NCBI GenBank assembly: GCA_900553895.1
Contig: USFB01000001.1
Coordinates: 1 to 64,000 of the forward strand
Origin: an uncultured bacterium
GTDB taxonomy: Bacteria > Cyanobacteriota > Vampirovibrionia > Gastranaerophilales > Gastranaerophilaceae
DNA length: 64,000 bases
Reading direction: 5' to 3'
A program made the position numbers and the translations under genes. Under the pieces are notes generated by a model. It ran no database searches. It was not told where the DNA came from and saw only the letters and a program-made list of their open reading frames with translations. Positions within the stretch are counted from its first letter, which is position 1. Every line of letters begins with the position of its first letter. Below are positions 16,702 through 26,000 of this stretch, piece by piece.

Positions 16702-16758
16702 TATATATAAAGTATTCTAAGAACGCAGAATTTCACATGTTTAGCAATATTGTTACAA
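16702..16758 (-). promoter_or_regulatory. Three-box promoter, copy 1 (264-aa gene)
   Basis: On the minus strand: TTGTAAC (16758-16752), 15 nt, GTGAAATT (16736-16729), 14 nt, TACTTTATATATA (16714-16702). The ATG lies 38 nt further at 16664. The same boxes at the same spacing precede the 61-aa and 98-aa genes. Confidence 0.75.
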
Positions 16759-16786
16759 ATCTTTACATAAATTTATTTTTAATAGA

Positions 16787-18076
16787 TTATTCAAATCTTT
16801 CAAACACCTTATCGATATTTTTTAAATAATCTTCAACACTAAAACAAGCTTCTATTTCATCATTCGAAAGCAAATTTGTTACAACTTTATCATTATGGAG
16901 AGCATCTTTGAAATGTCCGCCATTAAGTGCTGATAGCGCGTGACCTTGCACAATTCGATATGCATCTTCTCTTGTTAATCCTTTTTCAACTAGTTTCAAC
17001 AATACTTTTTGTGAAAATACAACTCCGCCATAGAGCTTTGTATTCTTAAGCATATTATCTTTATGCACTACAAGGTTTTCCATGACATTATTAAATCTGT
17101 GCAGCATAAAATCTACAAGAATTAACGAATCCGGAAATATAATGCGTTCGGCGGAGCTGTGAGAAATATCTCTTTCGTGCCAAAGGTTAATATTTTCAAA
17201 TGCTGTAATCATATTTGAACGCACAACTCTTGCCAATCCGCAAAGATTTTCGCACAAAACAGGATTCTTTTTGTGTGGCATAGCAGAAGAACCTTTTTGG
17301 TTTTTAGCGAAGCCTTCTTCTACTTCGCGAACTTCGGTTTTTTGTAAATGTCTGATTTCTGTTGCAAATTGCTCAATTAATGAAGCGATTAATGCAAGTT
17401 GTGAAAAGAATTTTGCATGTCTGTCTCTTGAAATAATTTGTGTAGAAATTTTTGCAGGTTTGAGCCCTAGCTCGGAACAAGTTATTTCTTCTATTTCTGG
17501 TGGAATGTTGCTGTATGTTCCGACCGGACCTGAAATTTGTCCAACTTCTATTTCTTTTAATGTTATATTGAAACTTTCCTTTACTCTAGTTAGGGCATCA
17601 AGCCAATTAAGAAGTTTAAAGCCGAATGTCATAACTTCTGCGTGTACTCCGTGTGAACGTCCCATGCAGATTGTATTCTTGTGTTCAAAGGCCAATTTTT
17701 TAATTGTTTCAGTAAGATTATCCAATTCTTTATTAATATATTTAGAGCTGTCAGAAATTTGTAGAGCAAAAGCCGTATCAATGACATCAGAGCTAGTTAA
17801 ACCCATGTGAATATATTTTGCGTTTTCAGGTCCTACAGATTCATTTACGGCAGTTAAAAAAGCTATAACGTCGTGACGAACTTCGCGCTCGACTTCGTCA
17901 ATTCTATCCAGTGTGAAAGATGCTTTTTCTTTAATTTCGTTTAAATTTGCTTGAGGAATTTTTCCCAGTTTTGCATAAGCTTCGCAAACTGCGAGTTCTA
18001 CTTTTAAATAATATTCAAACTTGGCTTGTAATTCCCAAATATTTTTTATTTCTTCTCTTGAGTATCTTTCAATCAT
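16787..18076 (-). CDS. purB: Adenylosuccinate lyase
   Basis: The 429-aa enzyme is of the fumarase/aspartase superfamily and acts twice in purine synthesis (SAICAR to AICAR and adenylosuccinate to AMP). Signatures are MIERYSREEIKNIWE at the N-terminus, HMGLTSSDVIDTA near residue 85, RSHGVHAEVMTFG with the catalytic-region His, and the mobile-loop signature GSSAMPHKKNP near residue 262. Length is normal. It stands alone with no other pur gene beside it. Confidence 0.96.
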   Translation of the reverse strand: MIERYSREEIKNIWELQAKFEYYLKVELAVCEAYAKLGKIPQANLNEIKEKASFTLDRIDEVEREVRHDVIAFLTAVNESVGPENAKYIHMGLTSSDVIDTAFALQISDSSKYINKELDNLTETIKKLAFEHKNTICMGRSHGVHAEVMTFGFKLLNWLDALTRVKESFNITLKEIEVGQISGPVGTYSNIPPEIEEITCSELGLKPAKISTQIISRDRHAKFFSQLALIASLIEQFATEIRHLQKTEVREVEEGFAKNQKGSSAMPHKKNPVLCENLCGLARVVRSNMITAFENINLWHERDISHSSAERIIFPDSLILVDFMLHRFNNVMENLVVHKDNMLKNTKLYGGVVFSQKVLLKLVEKGLTREDAYRIVQGHALSALNGGHFKDALHNDKVVTNLLSNDEIEACFSVEDYLKNIDKVFERFE

Positions 18077-18473
18077 AATATCCTCGCTTCAAGTTATATT
18101 GTAACATTTAAACTGTTGGTGTAAATATTGCGCGGTGTAATTTCAAGTTGAGGCTATGGCGAAACTAAGAAATTCGGGTGGGGGCTTATCGAATTAAAGT
18201 TTATCAAATAAAACTAGGTCAGGCACTGAAATACTAAAAATTTATAAGCCCCCACCCTAACCCTCCCCCATAGGAGAGGGAACGTGCTAAAGTCGCTCAT
18301 TAAGCAAAAGCATATGCCCTTCTTTATAAAGGAATTGGATGCACTTGTGTTTGTTGAGTTGCTTTTGCTTGACAAAATTAAAAAAAATATTAAACCAAAT
18401 GGTGGATATTTGATTTTTATATCTAAAGTTTAATAATTAATATCCGATGTAATTATTGAAAGGATTTAGAACT
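18077..18473. other. 397-bp intergenic region rich in palindromes
   Basis: This is the divergent region between purB (-) and the lytic transglycosylase (+). It holds a 14-bp GC-rich inverted repeat (18176-18257), the dispersed CCCACCCTAACCCTCCC repeat with a GAGAGGGAA end (to about 18282), and an 11-bp inverted repeat (AAGCAAAAGCA 18302-18312 / 18360-18370). A 39-codon ATG frame near 18314 lacks a ribosome binding site and is not called. Confidence 0.6.
18176..18257. repeat. Inverted repeat GGGTGGGGGCTTAT with 54-nt spacer
   Basis: The arms 18176-18189 and 18244-18257 are perfectly complementary over 14 bp. The right arm runs on into the dispersed CCCTAACCCTCCC repeat. GC content is far above that of the flanking sequence. 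Confidence 0.75.
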
Positions 18474-19139
18474 ATGTTTTCGTCAATGATTCAGAATTTA
18501 TTAACTTCATCAGGTAAATCAAGTGCTATGCAACGCGCTGTACAGATGAACAATTATGTAAACAATCTTAATTCTCAGTGGGCACCTGTTGAAAAGAATA
18601 CAAACGCTTTACCTGAAGCAAATAATAATATTCAATCTTTTGATAATGTATTAAAAAATTCAGCACAAGTTAAATTCGGGGACTTACTTACAAATCCTTC
18701 AACAAGAGTTAACGCTAATATTTATACGGCAAAAGCATCTGGAGTAGCTGAAAAACTTACAACAAGAGAACAGATTAAAGGTTTGGTTTCAAGAATTTCT
18801 AAAAAACACGGTGTTGACGAAAAGCTTGTAAACGCATTAATAAAACAAGAATCAGGATTTAATCCAAATGCAAAATCAAAAGTTGGCGCAATGGGTTTGA
18901 TGCAATTAATGCCTTCAACAGCAAAAGGTTTAGGAGTTACAAATGCAATGGACCCTGAACAAAATGTAGAAGGTGGTGTTAAGTATCTAAAATCAATGCT
19001 AAATAAATATAATGGGAATGTAATTCTTGCTCTCGCAGCATACAATGCAGGTCCCGGTGCTGTTGATAAATATGATGGAGTACCACCGTATAAAGAAACT
19101 CAAAATTACGTTAAATCTATACTTTCTAATTATCTCTAA
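18474..19139 (+). CDS. Lytic transglycosylase, SLT domain
   Basis: The C-terminal domain (about residues 100-221) is a Slt70/MltC-type transglycosylase that cleaves peptidoglycan glycan strands. ALIKQESGFNPNAKS holds the catalytic Glu. MGLMQLMPSTAKGLGV is motif II, NVEGGVKYLKSML follows, and ALAAYNAGPGAVDKY is the AYNAG motif. AAAGGA sits just before ATG 18474, while an in-frame TTG at 18456 overlaps that site, so 18474 is chosen (221 aa). There is no signal peptide; the N-terminal 95 residues are polar and helical with LNSQW and SFDNVLKNS. It therefore may be exported by another route or act in assembly of an envelope machine. Confidence 0.88.
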   Translation: MFSSMIQNLLTSSGKSSAMQRAVQMNNYVNNLNSQWAPVEKNTNALPEANNNIQSFDNVLKNSAQVKFGDLLTNPSTRVNANIYTAKASGVAEKLTTREQIKGLVSRISKKHGVDEKLVNALIKQESGFNPNAKSKVGAMGLMQLMPSTAKGLGVTNAMDPEQNVEGGVKYLKSMLNKYNGNVILALAAYNAGPGAVDKYDGVPPYKETQNYVKSILSNYL

Positions 19140-19143
19140 TCAG

Positions 19144-21021
19144 TTATGCATTAGTTGAAAGATTCTTTGTTTCACGTTCTCTATCTTGTTTTTCATGAAT
19201 TCGTCTTGTGTTTTTATAAGTTAATCTAGGTATAAACCAGCCTAACAAGTACGGAGAAATAAAGAAGGTAGTCAATAAGCCCGGCACAGAGTTCAAACCT
19301 CTTGCAAATGATGCAATTTTATTACTACGTGCTTTGCCGGTGCCTTTCATAACCTTTTCAATGATTTTATCAGGTTTGTCAAATTTCTCAACAAAAGATA
19401 TAATCTTCTTATTTTTATCTTTCTTTTTCATGCCTTTTAAGGATTTTAAGTCAAGAGTAGATGTATTAAATATTTCTTCCGCGTTTTCGGACTTAGAAAT
19501 GATTTTTTGCAAATCACCGCCGTTTTTGTCGATATACTTGCAGAAGTTTAGCATTTTTTCTTTAGAATTTATATTATCATAAAGCGCAGTAATTTCTGCA
19601 TTTGAAAGAACATGTGCTTTTGAATATGGGTTGAATAAATCGGCAATCGTTTTGGTTTTTCCCATATTTCTGTCTTTATGCATTAATACAAAGCCTGAAT
19701 TTTTTTCATAAGACGTAACAAATGCTCTGGTTCCCATTGGTACCGCAAATACAACCGCCAAGCTTGACGTTAAATCCCTTAATAAAATTTCATAAAGTTC
19801 TGTCAAATCTTTTTTGCCATTTTCATCCTTTTGCGCTCTATTATATGCATGCAGACCACGCGGAGCTAGCAGACCAAATATAGAAAGTCCTGCCATTAAT
19901 GAATTGGTAAAGTTGTGACCATTATATTCAAGTTCGGATGATACGAAATCACTCTTATTTTTACCTATAAGTTTTCCTAAACGTTCTAGTAAACTTGGTT
20001 TGCCTCTGCCTTTAAATGAAACGTTATTATCATTCGCTTGTTCTTCCTGTACAGGTGTTTTTCTTGCGCCAGGTGCGACATCTCCTCTAGCATAAATTTT
20101 AGGAAGAACTGATAAAACGCCCAAAGTAGCAAACATCATTGAAATATTGGTAATCATGCGTTTTGCCAATGATTTATCCTTAATGCTTTCTGCTTGAAGT
20201 TCGTCCAATTTATCCAAATGCTTGTTTGCAACAATCGCATCATCAGTATATTTAATCATTGCATCAATAGCATCCTTTGTTCCGAAAACTTTCTTGCTAT
20301 CAAATTTATCGGAGCCGAATTTAACTTTTTGAAGCATATCTAAATCAGAACTTTTTGAGTATTTAATATTGTTAATATGTTCAACAATATTTTGCATGCA
20401 TTGATTTTTATATTTTGCTTTTCCTCTGAATTTTGCTAATTTTGCGTCAGCAGGAATATTTTCCATGTTAGCAATTTGCTTTAGTATATAGTCTACAGAA
20501 TCCTTTGTCGCATTTTCTTTCCCAACGGTATCTGTTAAAATGTTTTCGATATTTGTTTTATAGAATTCATTTTTAAATTTGTCTGCATTTTTAAGCAACG
20601 ATTTATCAAATTCAGGTTTTGCCAATATTTCTTTTAAACTGTTTCCGAAACGTTTGATTAATTGAGTATTCACACTGGTTGATTTTCCGAATTTTGCAGC
20701 AATTAGCAATGATAACGGTGCAACTGCCATCATGCACGGTCCTGTCATGCCTTCTCTACCGAGTACTTCAAAACCTTCTTGCATGTTGTAATGTCCTGTG
20801 TGCTCTTTATCACGTAAAAAGCCTGCAGCAGTACGCGGAACGGTCATGCCTATACCGTCCTGAATTAAGAATGATGCTAGGAACCCACCGTTTTCAATGC
20901 TCTGCATTACAGAGCCTGATGCATTCAAAACGCTCGCCATGCCGGACTTAAATGCAACCTGTCGCTTCTCTTGCTTATCATTATTGTTAATATTTTGAAC
21001 TGTTGAACTTTGTACTTTCAA
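19144..21021 (-). CDS. FKS-tagged membrane protein of unknown function
   Basis: The 625-aa protein begins MKVQSSTVQNINNN and carries F24-K25-S26, the short tag also seen in two other proteins here. A second SFKG lies near residue 330. At least four hydrophobic segments are visible, near residues 288-310 (MITNISMMFATLGVLSVLP), 370-390, 410-430 and 590-610. Between them are charged, lysine-rich helical parts. No enzyme motif is visible. Its stop lies 4 nt from the stop of the convergent transglycosylase gene. I do not recognise a family. Confidence 0.7.
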   Translation of the reverse strand: MKVQSSTVQNINNNDKQEKRQVAFKSGMASVLNASGSVMQSIENGGFLASFLIQDGIGMTVPRTAAGFLRDKEHTGHYNMQEGFEVLGREGMTGPCMMAVAPLSLLIAAKFGKSTSVNTQLIKRFGNSLKEILAKPEFDKSLLKNADKFKNEFYKTNIENILTDTVGKENATKDSVDYILKQIANMENIPADAKLAKFRGKAKYKNQCMQNIVEHINNIKYSKSSDLDMLQKVKFGSDKFDSKKVFGTKDAIDAMIKYTDDAIVANKHLDKLDELQAESIKDKSLAKRMITNISMMFATLGVLSVLPKIYARGDVAPGARKTPVQEEQANDNNVSFKGRGKPSLLERLGKLIGKNKSDFVSSELEYNGHNFTNSLMAGLSIFGLLAPRGLHAYNRAQKDENGKKDLTELYEILLRDLTSSLAVVFAVPMGTRAFVTSYEKNSGFVLMHKDRNMGKTKTIADLFNPYSKAHVLSNAEITALYDNINSKEKMLNFCKYIDKNGGDLQKIISKSENAEEIFNTSTLDLKSLKGMKKKDKNKKIISFVEKFDKPDKIIEKVMKGTGKARSNKIASFARGLNSVPGLLTTFFISPYLLGWFIPRLTYKNTRRIHEKQDRERETKNLSTNA

Positions 21022-21266
21022 ATATGACCTACCATAAAAATACTTCTACATGTAGATAAAGTCACCTAAATAGAAAAATTTGCTATATTGTAAAGAAATG
21101 TTTAAAGATTGTTACATTAACGATAGACCCCCAACAGAATTTCTAAGCTTCGCAAGGCTTCGCTTTAAATTCTTCCCTCCTCGCGCGATGCTACCGAAAA
21201 AAGTTGACTAAATGTCAAGTCATTATGAGTGCAGCTGGGTTGTGGCTCTTTGAATGGACTTTATAG

Positions 21267-21346
21267 CAAAAAAAAAGAGTCATTTATGACTCTAAAAACT
21301 TAATTGTGTGAAGTGTAGTATATAAATTTTGATTGTGTTTTTAATA
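21267..21346 (-). ncRNA. Candidate small RNA, about 80 nt
   Basis: A TACTTTATATATA promoter (21365-21353) points leftward. About 60 nt later lies a 7-bp hairpin (AGAGTCA-TAAA-TGACTCT on the minus strand, 21293-21276) followed by nine Ts, a textbook intrinsic terminator. The stretch between has no ATG, GTG or TTG frame with a ribosome binding site. The unit is separate from the 625-aa gene. Expression is predicted, not shown. Confidence 0.45.
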
Positions 21347-21352
21347 TCCTTG

Positions 21353-21409
21353 TATATATAAAGTATTTTTCTTTTGAATAATTGTTATAAAAGATGTTAA
21401 TCGTTACAA
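21353..21409 (-). promoter_or_regulatory. Three-box promoter, copy 4 (candidate small RNA)
   Basis: On the minus strand: TTGTAAC (21409-21403), 15 nt, a degenerate middle box TAACAATT (21387-21380), 14 nt, TACTTTATATATA (21365-21353). The outer boxes and spacing match the other three copies, while the middle box keeps only its AATT end. Confidence 0.6.
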
Positions 21410-21472
21410 TTCTTTACAAAAAGTTGATTTTTATAAATGAAACATTAAATCTTTGTTAGAGAGGTAGTTTAA

Positions 21473-21844
21473 ATGTTTATAACAAATTTATTTACACATA
21501 AATGCACACATGAACACGTTACTCCCGATAAAGACCAAGCATATTGTCCCGATTGTGGAAAATTAATCAAAAATGAGTGGTATATTACACGTTGTGCATG
21601 TTGTGGAGTTAAACTCAAAGCTATGAGCAAAAAAGGAGAAATAGTTCCACAGCTTCATTATTGCTACAATTGCGGAAGCAGTGAATATAAAGTCGAAAAA
21701 TTAGATGAAATTAACTTTGTTGATATCAGATTTGCGGCTTTAGTAAAACAAGTTGTTGAAAATAAAGAAACTATCTGTTCTACAATCAGGTGTTGGCAAG
21801 AAAGAACAGACGTGAAACCAAAATTGCTAGTACAATACCTGTAA
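21473..21844 (+). CDS. Zinc-ribbon protein of unknown function
   Basis: The 123-aa protein has Cys pairs in YCPDCGK (about residues 24-28), RCACCGV (about 42-46) and YCYNCGS (about 63-67), plus N-terminal KCTHEH. These should form two zinc ribbons. The C-terminal part is helical (FVDIRFAALVKQVV). GAGAGG precedes the ATG. Its last 59 bases overlap the 3' end of spmB on the other strand. I do not recognise a specific family; a nucleic-acid-binding or scaffold role is possible. Confidence 0.75.
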   Translation: MFITNLFTHKCTHEHVTPDKDQAYCPDCGKLIKNEWYITRCACCGVKLKAMSKKGEIVPQLHYCYNCGSSEYKVEKLDEINFVDIRFAALVKQVVENKETICSTIRCWQERTDVKPKLLVQYL

Positions 21845-22304
21845 AATCTGCGATAATACCCGTCAAAAGTGCATAGCGGAATTTTTTAATACCGATTGAG
21901 CCGAAATATACAGCAAGAACATAAAACGTGGTTTCGGAACTCCCTACCATTACAGCCGCAAGCTTAGTTACATAAGCATCAGGTCCGAAGTTATTTGCTA
22001 TATCAGAAAATAATCCCAACGTAGCTGAGCCTGATAACGACCGCGTAAGCATAATCGGAACAATATCAGCAGGAATAAAATCACCGACAAAGTTTTTAAT
22101 CAAATCCATTGCGCCGCAAGCTTTAAACATAGATACGCCAACCATTATTGCTACCAGATAAGGTATTATTGAAACAGAAACTTTAAACCCGTCTTTAGCA
22201 CCTTCTACAAATTCTTCATATACTGGTACTTTTTTTATTAAACCAACGCATAAAATTGCTAGTATCATAATCGGAAGGATATATAAAGATATTTTTTCAA
22301 TCAT
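21786..22304 (-). CDS. spmB: Spore maturation protein B-like membrane protein
   Basis: The 172-aa protein has four to five membrane helices and the Gate/nucleoside-recognition pattern (FVEGAKDGFKVSVSIIPYLV, DIVPIMLTRSLSGSATLGLF, AAVMVGSSETTFYVLAVYFG). It pairs with SpmA directly upstream, which it overlaps by 8 nt. SpmA/SpmB act in spore core dehydration in Bacillus, but homologues occur widely in non-spore-formers with unknown substrate. Nothing else here suggests sporulation. Confidence 0.88.
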   Translation of the reverse strand: MIEKISLYILPIMILAILCVGLIKKVPVYEEFVEGAKDGFKVSVSIIPYLVAIMVGVSMFKACGAMDLIKNFVGDFIPADIVPIMLTRSLSGSATLGLFSDIANNFGPDAYVTKLAAVMVGSSETTFYVLAVYFGSIGIKKFRYALLTGIIADFTGIVLAILVSRLFFLANT

Positions 22305-22881
22305 GCTCCCTCCAAATTTTTCTAAAAATTAACGCTGTAATTATAGCGATCAAAAAAGATATTGATGTTACGATAAGGGTAGGCAAAATTATTTCAGAAG
22401 GATTTTTTGCGCCGACGCCAACTAATACTGCTATTACAGTTGCAGGGATAATTTGAAATCCTGCAGTATTCATTCCTAAAAACATACACATGCTATCTGT
22501 TGCTGTGTCTTTATTTTTATTATCATCTTGTAATTCTTTCATAACTTTAAGCCCGATTGGAGTTGCCGCATTGGTTAAACCGAGGGCATTCGCAGCTACG
22601 CTCATTGTAATATCTCCGACAACGGGACTATCTTTTTTTACATCTTTAAACAAAATTTTTGCAATTGGATTAAGCAGTTTGGATAAAATCTGAACCAAAC
22701 CTGATTTTTCAGCAATTCGCATTATGCCAAGCCAAAACGCCATAATTCCGATTAGCGAAAAAGAAATTTTAACGGCAATATTACAAGCCGAAAGCATCGA
22801 ATTTACGACTTCGTTAAGTGTATTGTTGAAAATTCCGACAACTATCGAAACAGCAATTAACGCGAAAAAGATATAATTCAT
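22297..22881 (-). CDS. spmA: Spore maturation protein A-like membrane protein
   Basis: The 194-aa protein starts MNYIFFALIAVSIVVGIF and carries the Gate-domain motifs LIGIMAFWLGIMRIAEKSG and AANALGLTNAATPIGLKVM. The TNAATP motif is typical of SpmA. It precedes spmB and is divergent from the giant coiled-coil gene. The two proteins probably form one transporter-like complex. Confidence 0.9.
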   Translation of the reverse strand: MNYIFFALIAVSIVVGIFNNTLNEVVNSMLSACNIAVKISFSLIGIMAFWLGIMRIAEKSGLVQILSKLLNPIAKILFKDVKKDSPVVGDITMSVAANALGLTNAATPIGLKVMKELQDDNKNKDTATDSMCMFLGMNTAGFQIIPATVIAVLVGVGAKNPSEIILPTLIVTSISFLIAIITALIFRKIWREHD

Positions 22882-22952
22882 AGAATCATATTAAGTAAAA
22901 AAAATCTGTTTGTCGATTTTTATCTTAACAAAATATTACAATTTGTTGGTAT

Positions 22953-22981
22953 TTGTCAGTATTTTTATATTATTATATAAT
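22953..22981 (+). promoter_or_regulatory. Sigma-70 type promoter of the giant coiled-coil gene
   Basis: TTGTCA (22953-22958) and TATAAT (22976-22981) are separated by 17 bp, which is optimal. Transcription would start near 22988. This places the promoter inside the N-terminal extension of the longest open frame (from 22910), so that extension is unlikely to be translated. Confidence 0.7.
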
Positions 22982-23017
22982 AAGTATGAATGTAGAATGT
23001 GGGATAGAGTAAGAAAA

Positions 23018-26000
23018 ATGGCAGAAATAAATAATTTTTCGGAGATTACAGAAAATTTTGATACAATTAAAACCTTGTTAAATTCAATTAGAGCGCAAGG
23101 TATATTGAATACTTCTGATGTTGACAAGCTTCTTGCAGGGATTAATTCTAAGCTTGAAAAAATCAATACTGAAGAAGATATTGACCTTATCAAAATCTTT
23201 TTGTCTGAATTAAAACAAAATTTGGATGAACGCCATAGTGTGCTGATTTCAAAATTTGGTGCGATAGAATCTCTATTCTCAAACTTACTTAAAAACAGTG
23301 CAGACACTCTAAAATCAAGCGAAGTTAAAGAGTTGTTTGATATTGTTGCAACAAATTTGTCAGTATTCTCAAGAGAAGTTGTATCACAAAAAGAAACTCT
23401 AACTGACATTACTCTAAGACTTGATGCAATGCGTTCTGATGATTCTCAAAAGAAAGAAATAATTAAAAGCGTATCGCTTCTTAAGAATGACTTAGAAAAT
23501 TTGAAAAACGGCTTTGATTCAATTGTTTTGAGCCTTAATGAAAACTTTAAAACTCTTATCAAAACACTTTCTAACGTTGACCAATCAGAAGCAATTAATA
23601 AGTTTGGCGGTCAGTTGGATGATATTGTAAATTCTTCAAACACAATACTTTCAGCGCTTCAAATGATGGATAAAAAGAATGATCAGCTTGAAGATGCTCT
23701 AAAAGGTTTGGCCAGTCAAGATGATGTTATTGGTGCTAAAAAATGGTTGAGCGATTTAGTTGCAAAAAACCATGAATTAAATGATTCTATAAATAATTTG
23801 TCTGATAAATATTATAAAATAGATAATTTAGCAGAAAAAATTGATGCGTCAGTTAGCATTATTGCTGGTTTAAAGACTGTTATTTCTGAAAACGAAAGCC
23901 AAAATTCAGAAAAAATAATGAATGAATTAGAGACTTTGCAGGCTTCTTTAAAAGAAGTAACAACGAATCAAAGTTTTGAAGATTTTAAAACTTCATTAGA
24001 AATCGTTCTAAAAGATATTTCTTCAGGTTCTATTAATCTGCAAAACGCACTTGTTGATGCATCTTCTGAAATTCAGAAAATTAGCACAAACTTGCAGGCT
24101 TTAGATATCAATGTTAATTTCCAAAGCTTGATGTCAAACTTAGAAAAAATGGAGCATGACATCAAAGAACACACAGATGTTGTTACTGATAAAATTTCTC
24201 AATTAGTTGAAGTCAATGCAACAAGAACATTGAACGAAATTTCTAATAACACAGACTCTTTGATTTCAAAACTGAAAGATTCTCACTACACAATGACAAA
24301 ATTGTGTGAAAAGAATTTCAATGATGTAGCGGATGATATTGCAAACTTAAAGACTGTTGTATCACAAATTGATGAAAACAATGTATCTGCAAATAACGCG
24401 ATTTTTTCAAACGTTACTGATCGTTTAGCTATTTTTGAGAATAGTTTAAAAAGTTCTTTAGAAAAGCAAGAAGATTATGTAGCAAATTCTTCAAGCCAAT
24501 TATTTGAACAAATCAAAAACATTAAGGATTTATCAGGTGTAATTGATTATAAATTGGATGCTTCAGTAATTGAAGTAAATAATTCAAAGCGAGAATTTGC
24601 AGAATTGAAATCTGCCGTGCAGGATGTTTTGGGCTTAGATTTTGTTAATGTTGTTAAAGATTTAAAAGTTGATTTATACGCTGTTAAACAAGATTTGGCA
24701 ACTGCTTTTGAAAATTCAACAAGTGAACAGTCAGAAAAATCAGCAAATGATTTGTTCGGAAAATATGAATTATTGGTAAGCAAATTAGATAATGTTGAAG
24801 ATACGCTTAAACAAGCACAAACATCAGCTTTGGCGGCTTTAAAACCGATTTTGGATAACATATCTTCATCTATTATGGATGTAATCTCTTACGTAAGTTC
24901 TCAGAAGGAACTTAACACGGATTCAATAGATGTGAAACTTGCGAATATCACTGAAATCGTAAAAGACAGCAATTTGAATTATGTTGAAAACGTGCGTGAT
25001 ATTGTAGAAGTTATTAGAGCTCAGGTTGAAAATAATCTGATTCAAATCCAAAATGAAAATTCTAATAAGATTGATAGTATTAATTCTTCAATTTCTAAGA
25101 ATACAGAATCTTTGAAGGAAGAAATCAAATATTCTTATAACAAGTTACTTGAAGTTCAAGATAATTTTGACGAAATTAAGGAAACTTTGAATGTCAATAA
25201 TATTACATTAAGCACAAATATCGGTGATATTATATCTTCAACTGACGAATTGAAAACTGATTTTGAAGTTAAATTAGCAACTCTAAAAAATTCTTTGTTA
25301 GAAAAAATTTCTGATTTTAAACAAGAATTCACTTGCGAAAATGCGGATAAAATCAGCGAAATTAAATTCACGACTGAAAACTTGCATACAAAGAGTTTGC
25401 AAAACTCTCAAGAATTAATCGGACAATTTAAGGGTGAAATAGCTCAAATAATCGGTACGCTTAAGCTAAATGTTGAAGAATTGGCAGAACAGCTTTCAAA
25501 TACAACTTTAAAAGTTGAAGGTGGAAATAGAGAAATTGTAAACTTTATTAAAAATGATTTCTGTGCAGAGATTGATAATTCCGTAAGCACTTTAAAATCT
25601 GATTTATCAGATTTTTCTGCTGATATGCAAAATTATGCAGACTCAATTACAAGCGGTTTTGATGATTTGAAGAACAGTGTAGATTCTATGTCAGAAAAAA
25701 CAACTTCTTCTTTAACATCAACTCTTGCAAAAATTTTAGATAACTTTGTTTCCCTAAAAGGTGTTTTAAACAGCTTTAATGAATCTAATATGCAAAACTT
25801 TAAGGATAGTGTAGATAAAATAACGGAAGATTTTACTAACCTTAAAGACCGATTAGAAAGTGTTGATAAGAATGTTGATGAAGATTTAACCAGACAATTT
25901 AATTTGATAGAAACTAATTTCGAAGAATTGTCAAATTCTATTACTGAACTCTTCGCTCGTTCTGATAATGAACTTAGTTTTAAGATTGAAAACGGTTTAG

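Larger units (their letters stand above)
21022..21472. other. 451-bp intergenic region
   Basis: This is the divergent region between the 625-aa gene (-) and the zinc-ribbon gene (+). It contains a TACAAT-ATAGCAAA segment near 21070-21090 (minus), a likely promoter of the 625-aa gene. It also contains a GAATTT/AAATTC hairpin near 21134-21172 and a candidate small RNA unit with its own promoter and terminator (21267-21410). No further coding frame is evident. Confidence 0.6.

Noticed and set aside
18314..18433. 39-codon frame before the lytic transglycosylase
   Set aside because: It has no Shine-Dalgarno and begins within an inverted repeat; no support from neighbours.
21786..22881. spmA/spmB taken as evidence of sporulation
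   Set aside because: These families are widespread in non-spore-formers and no other sporulation gene is in the window; Ycf45 resembles SpoIIIAA only in its ATPase.
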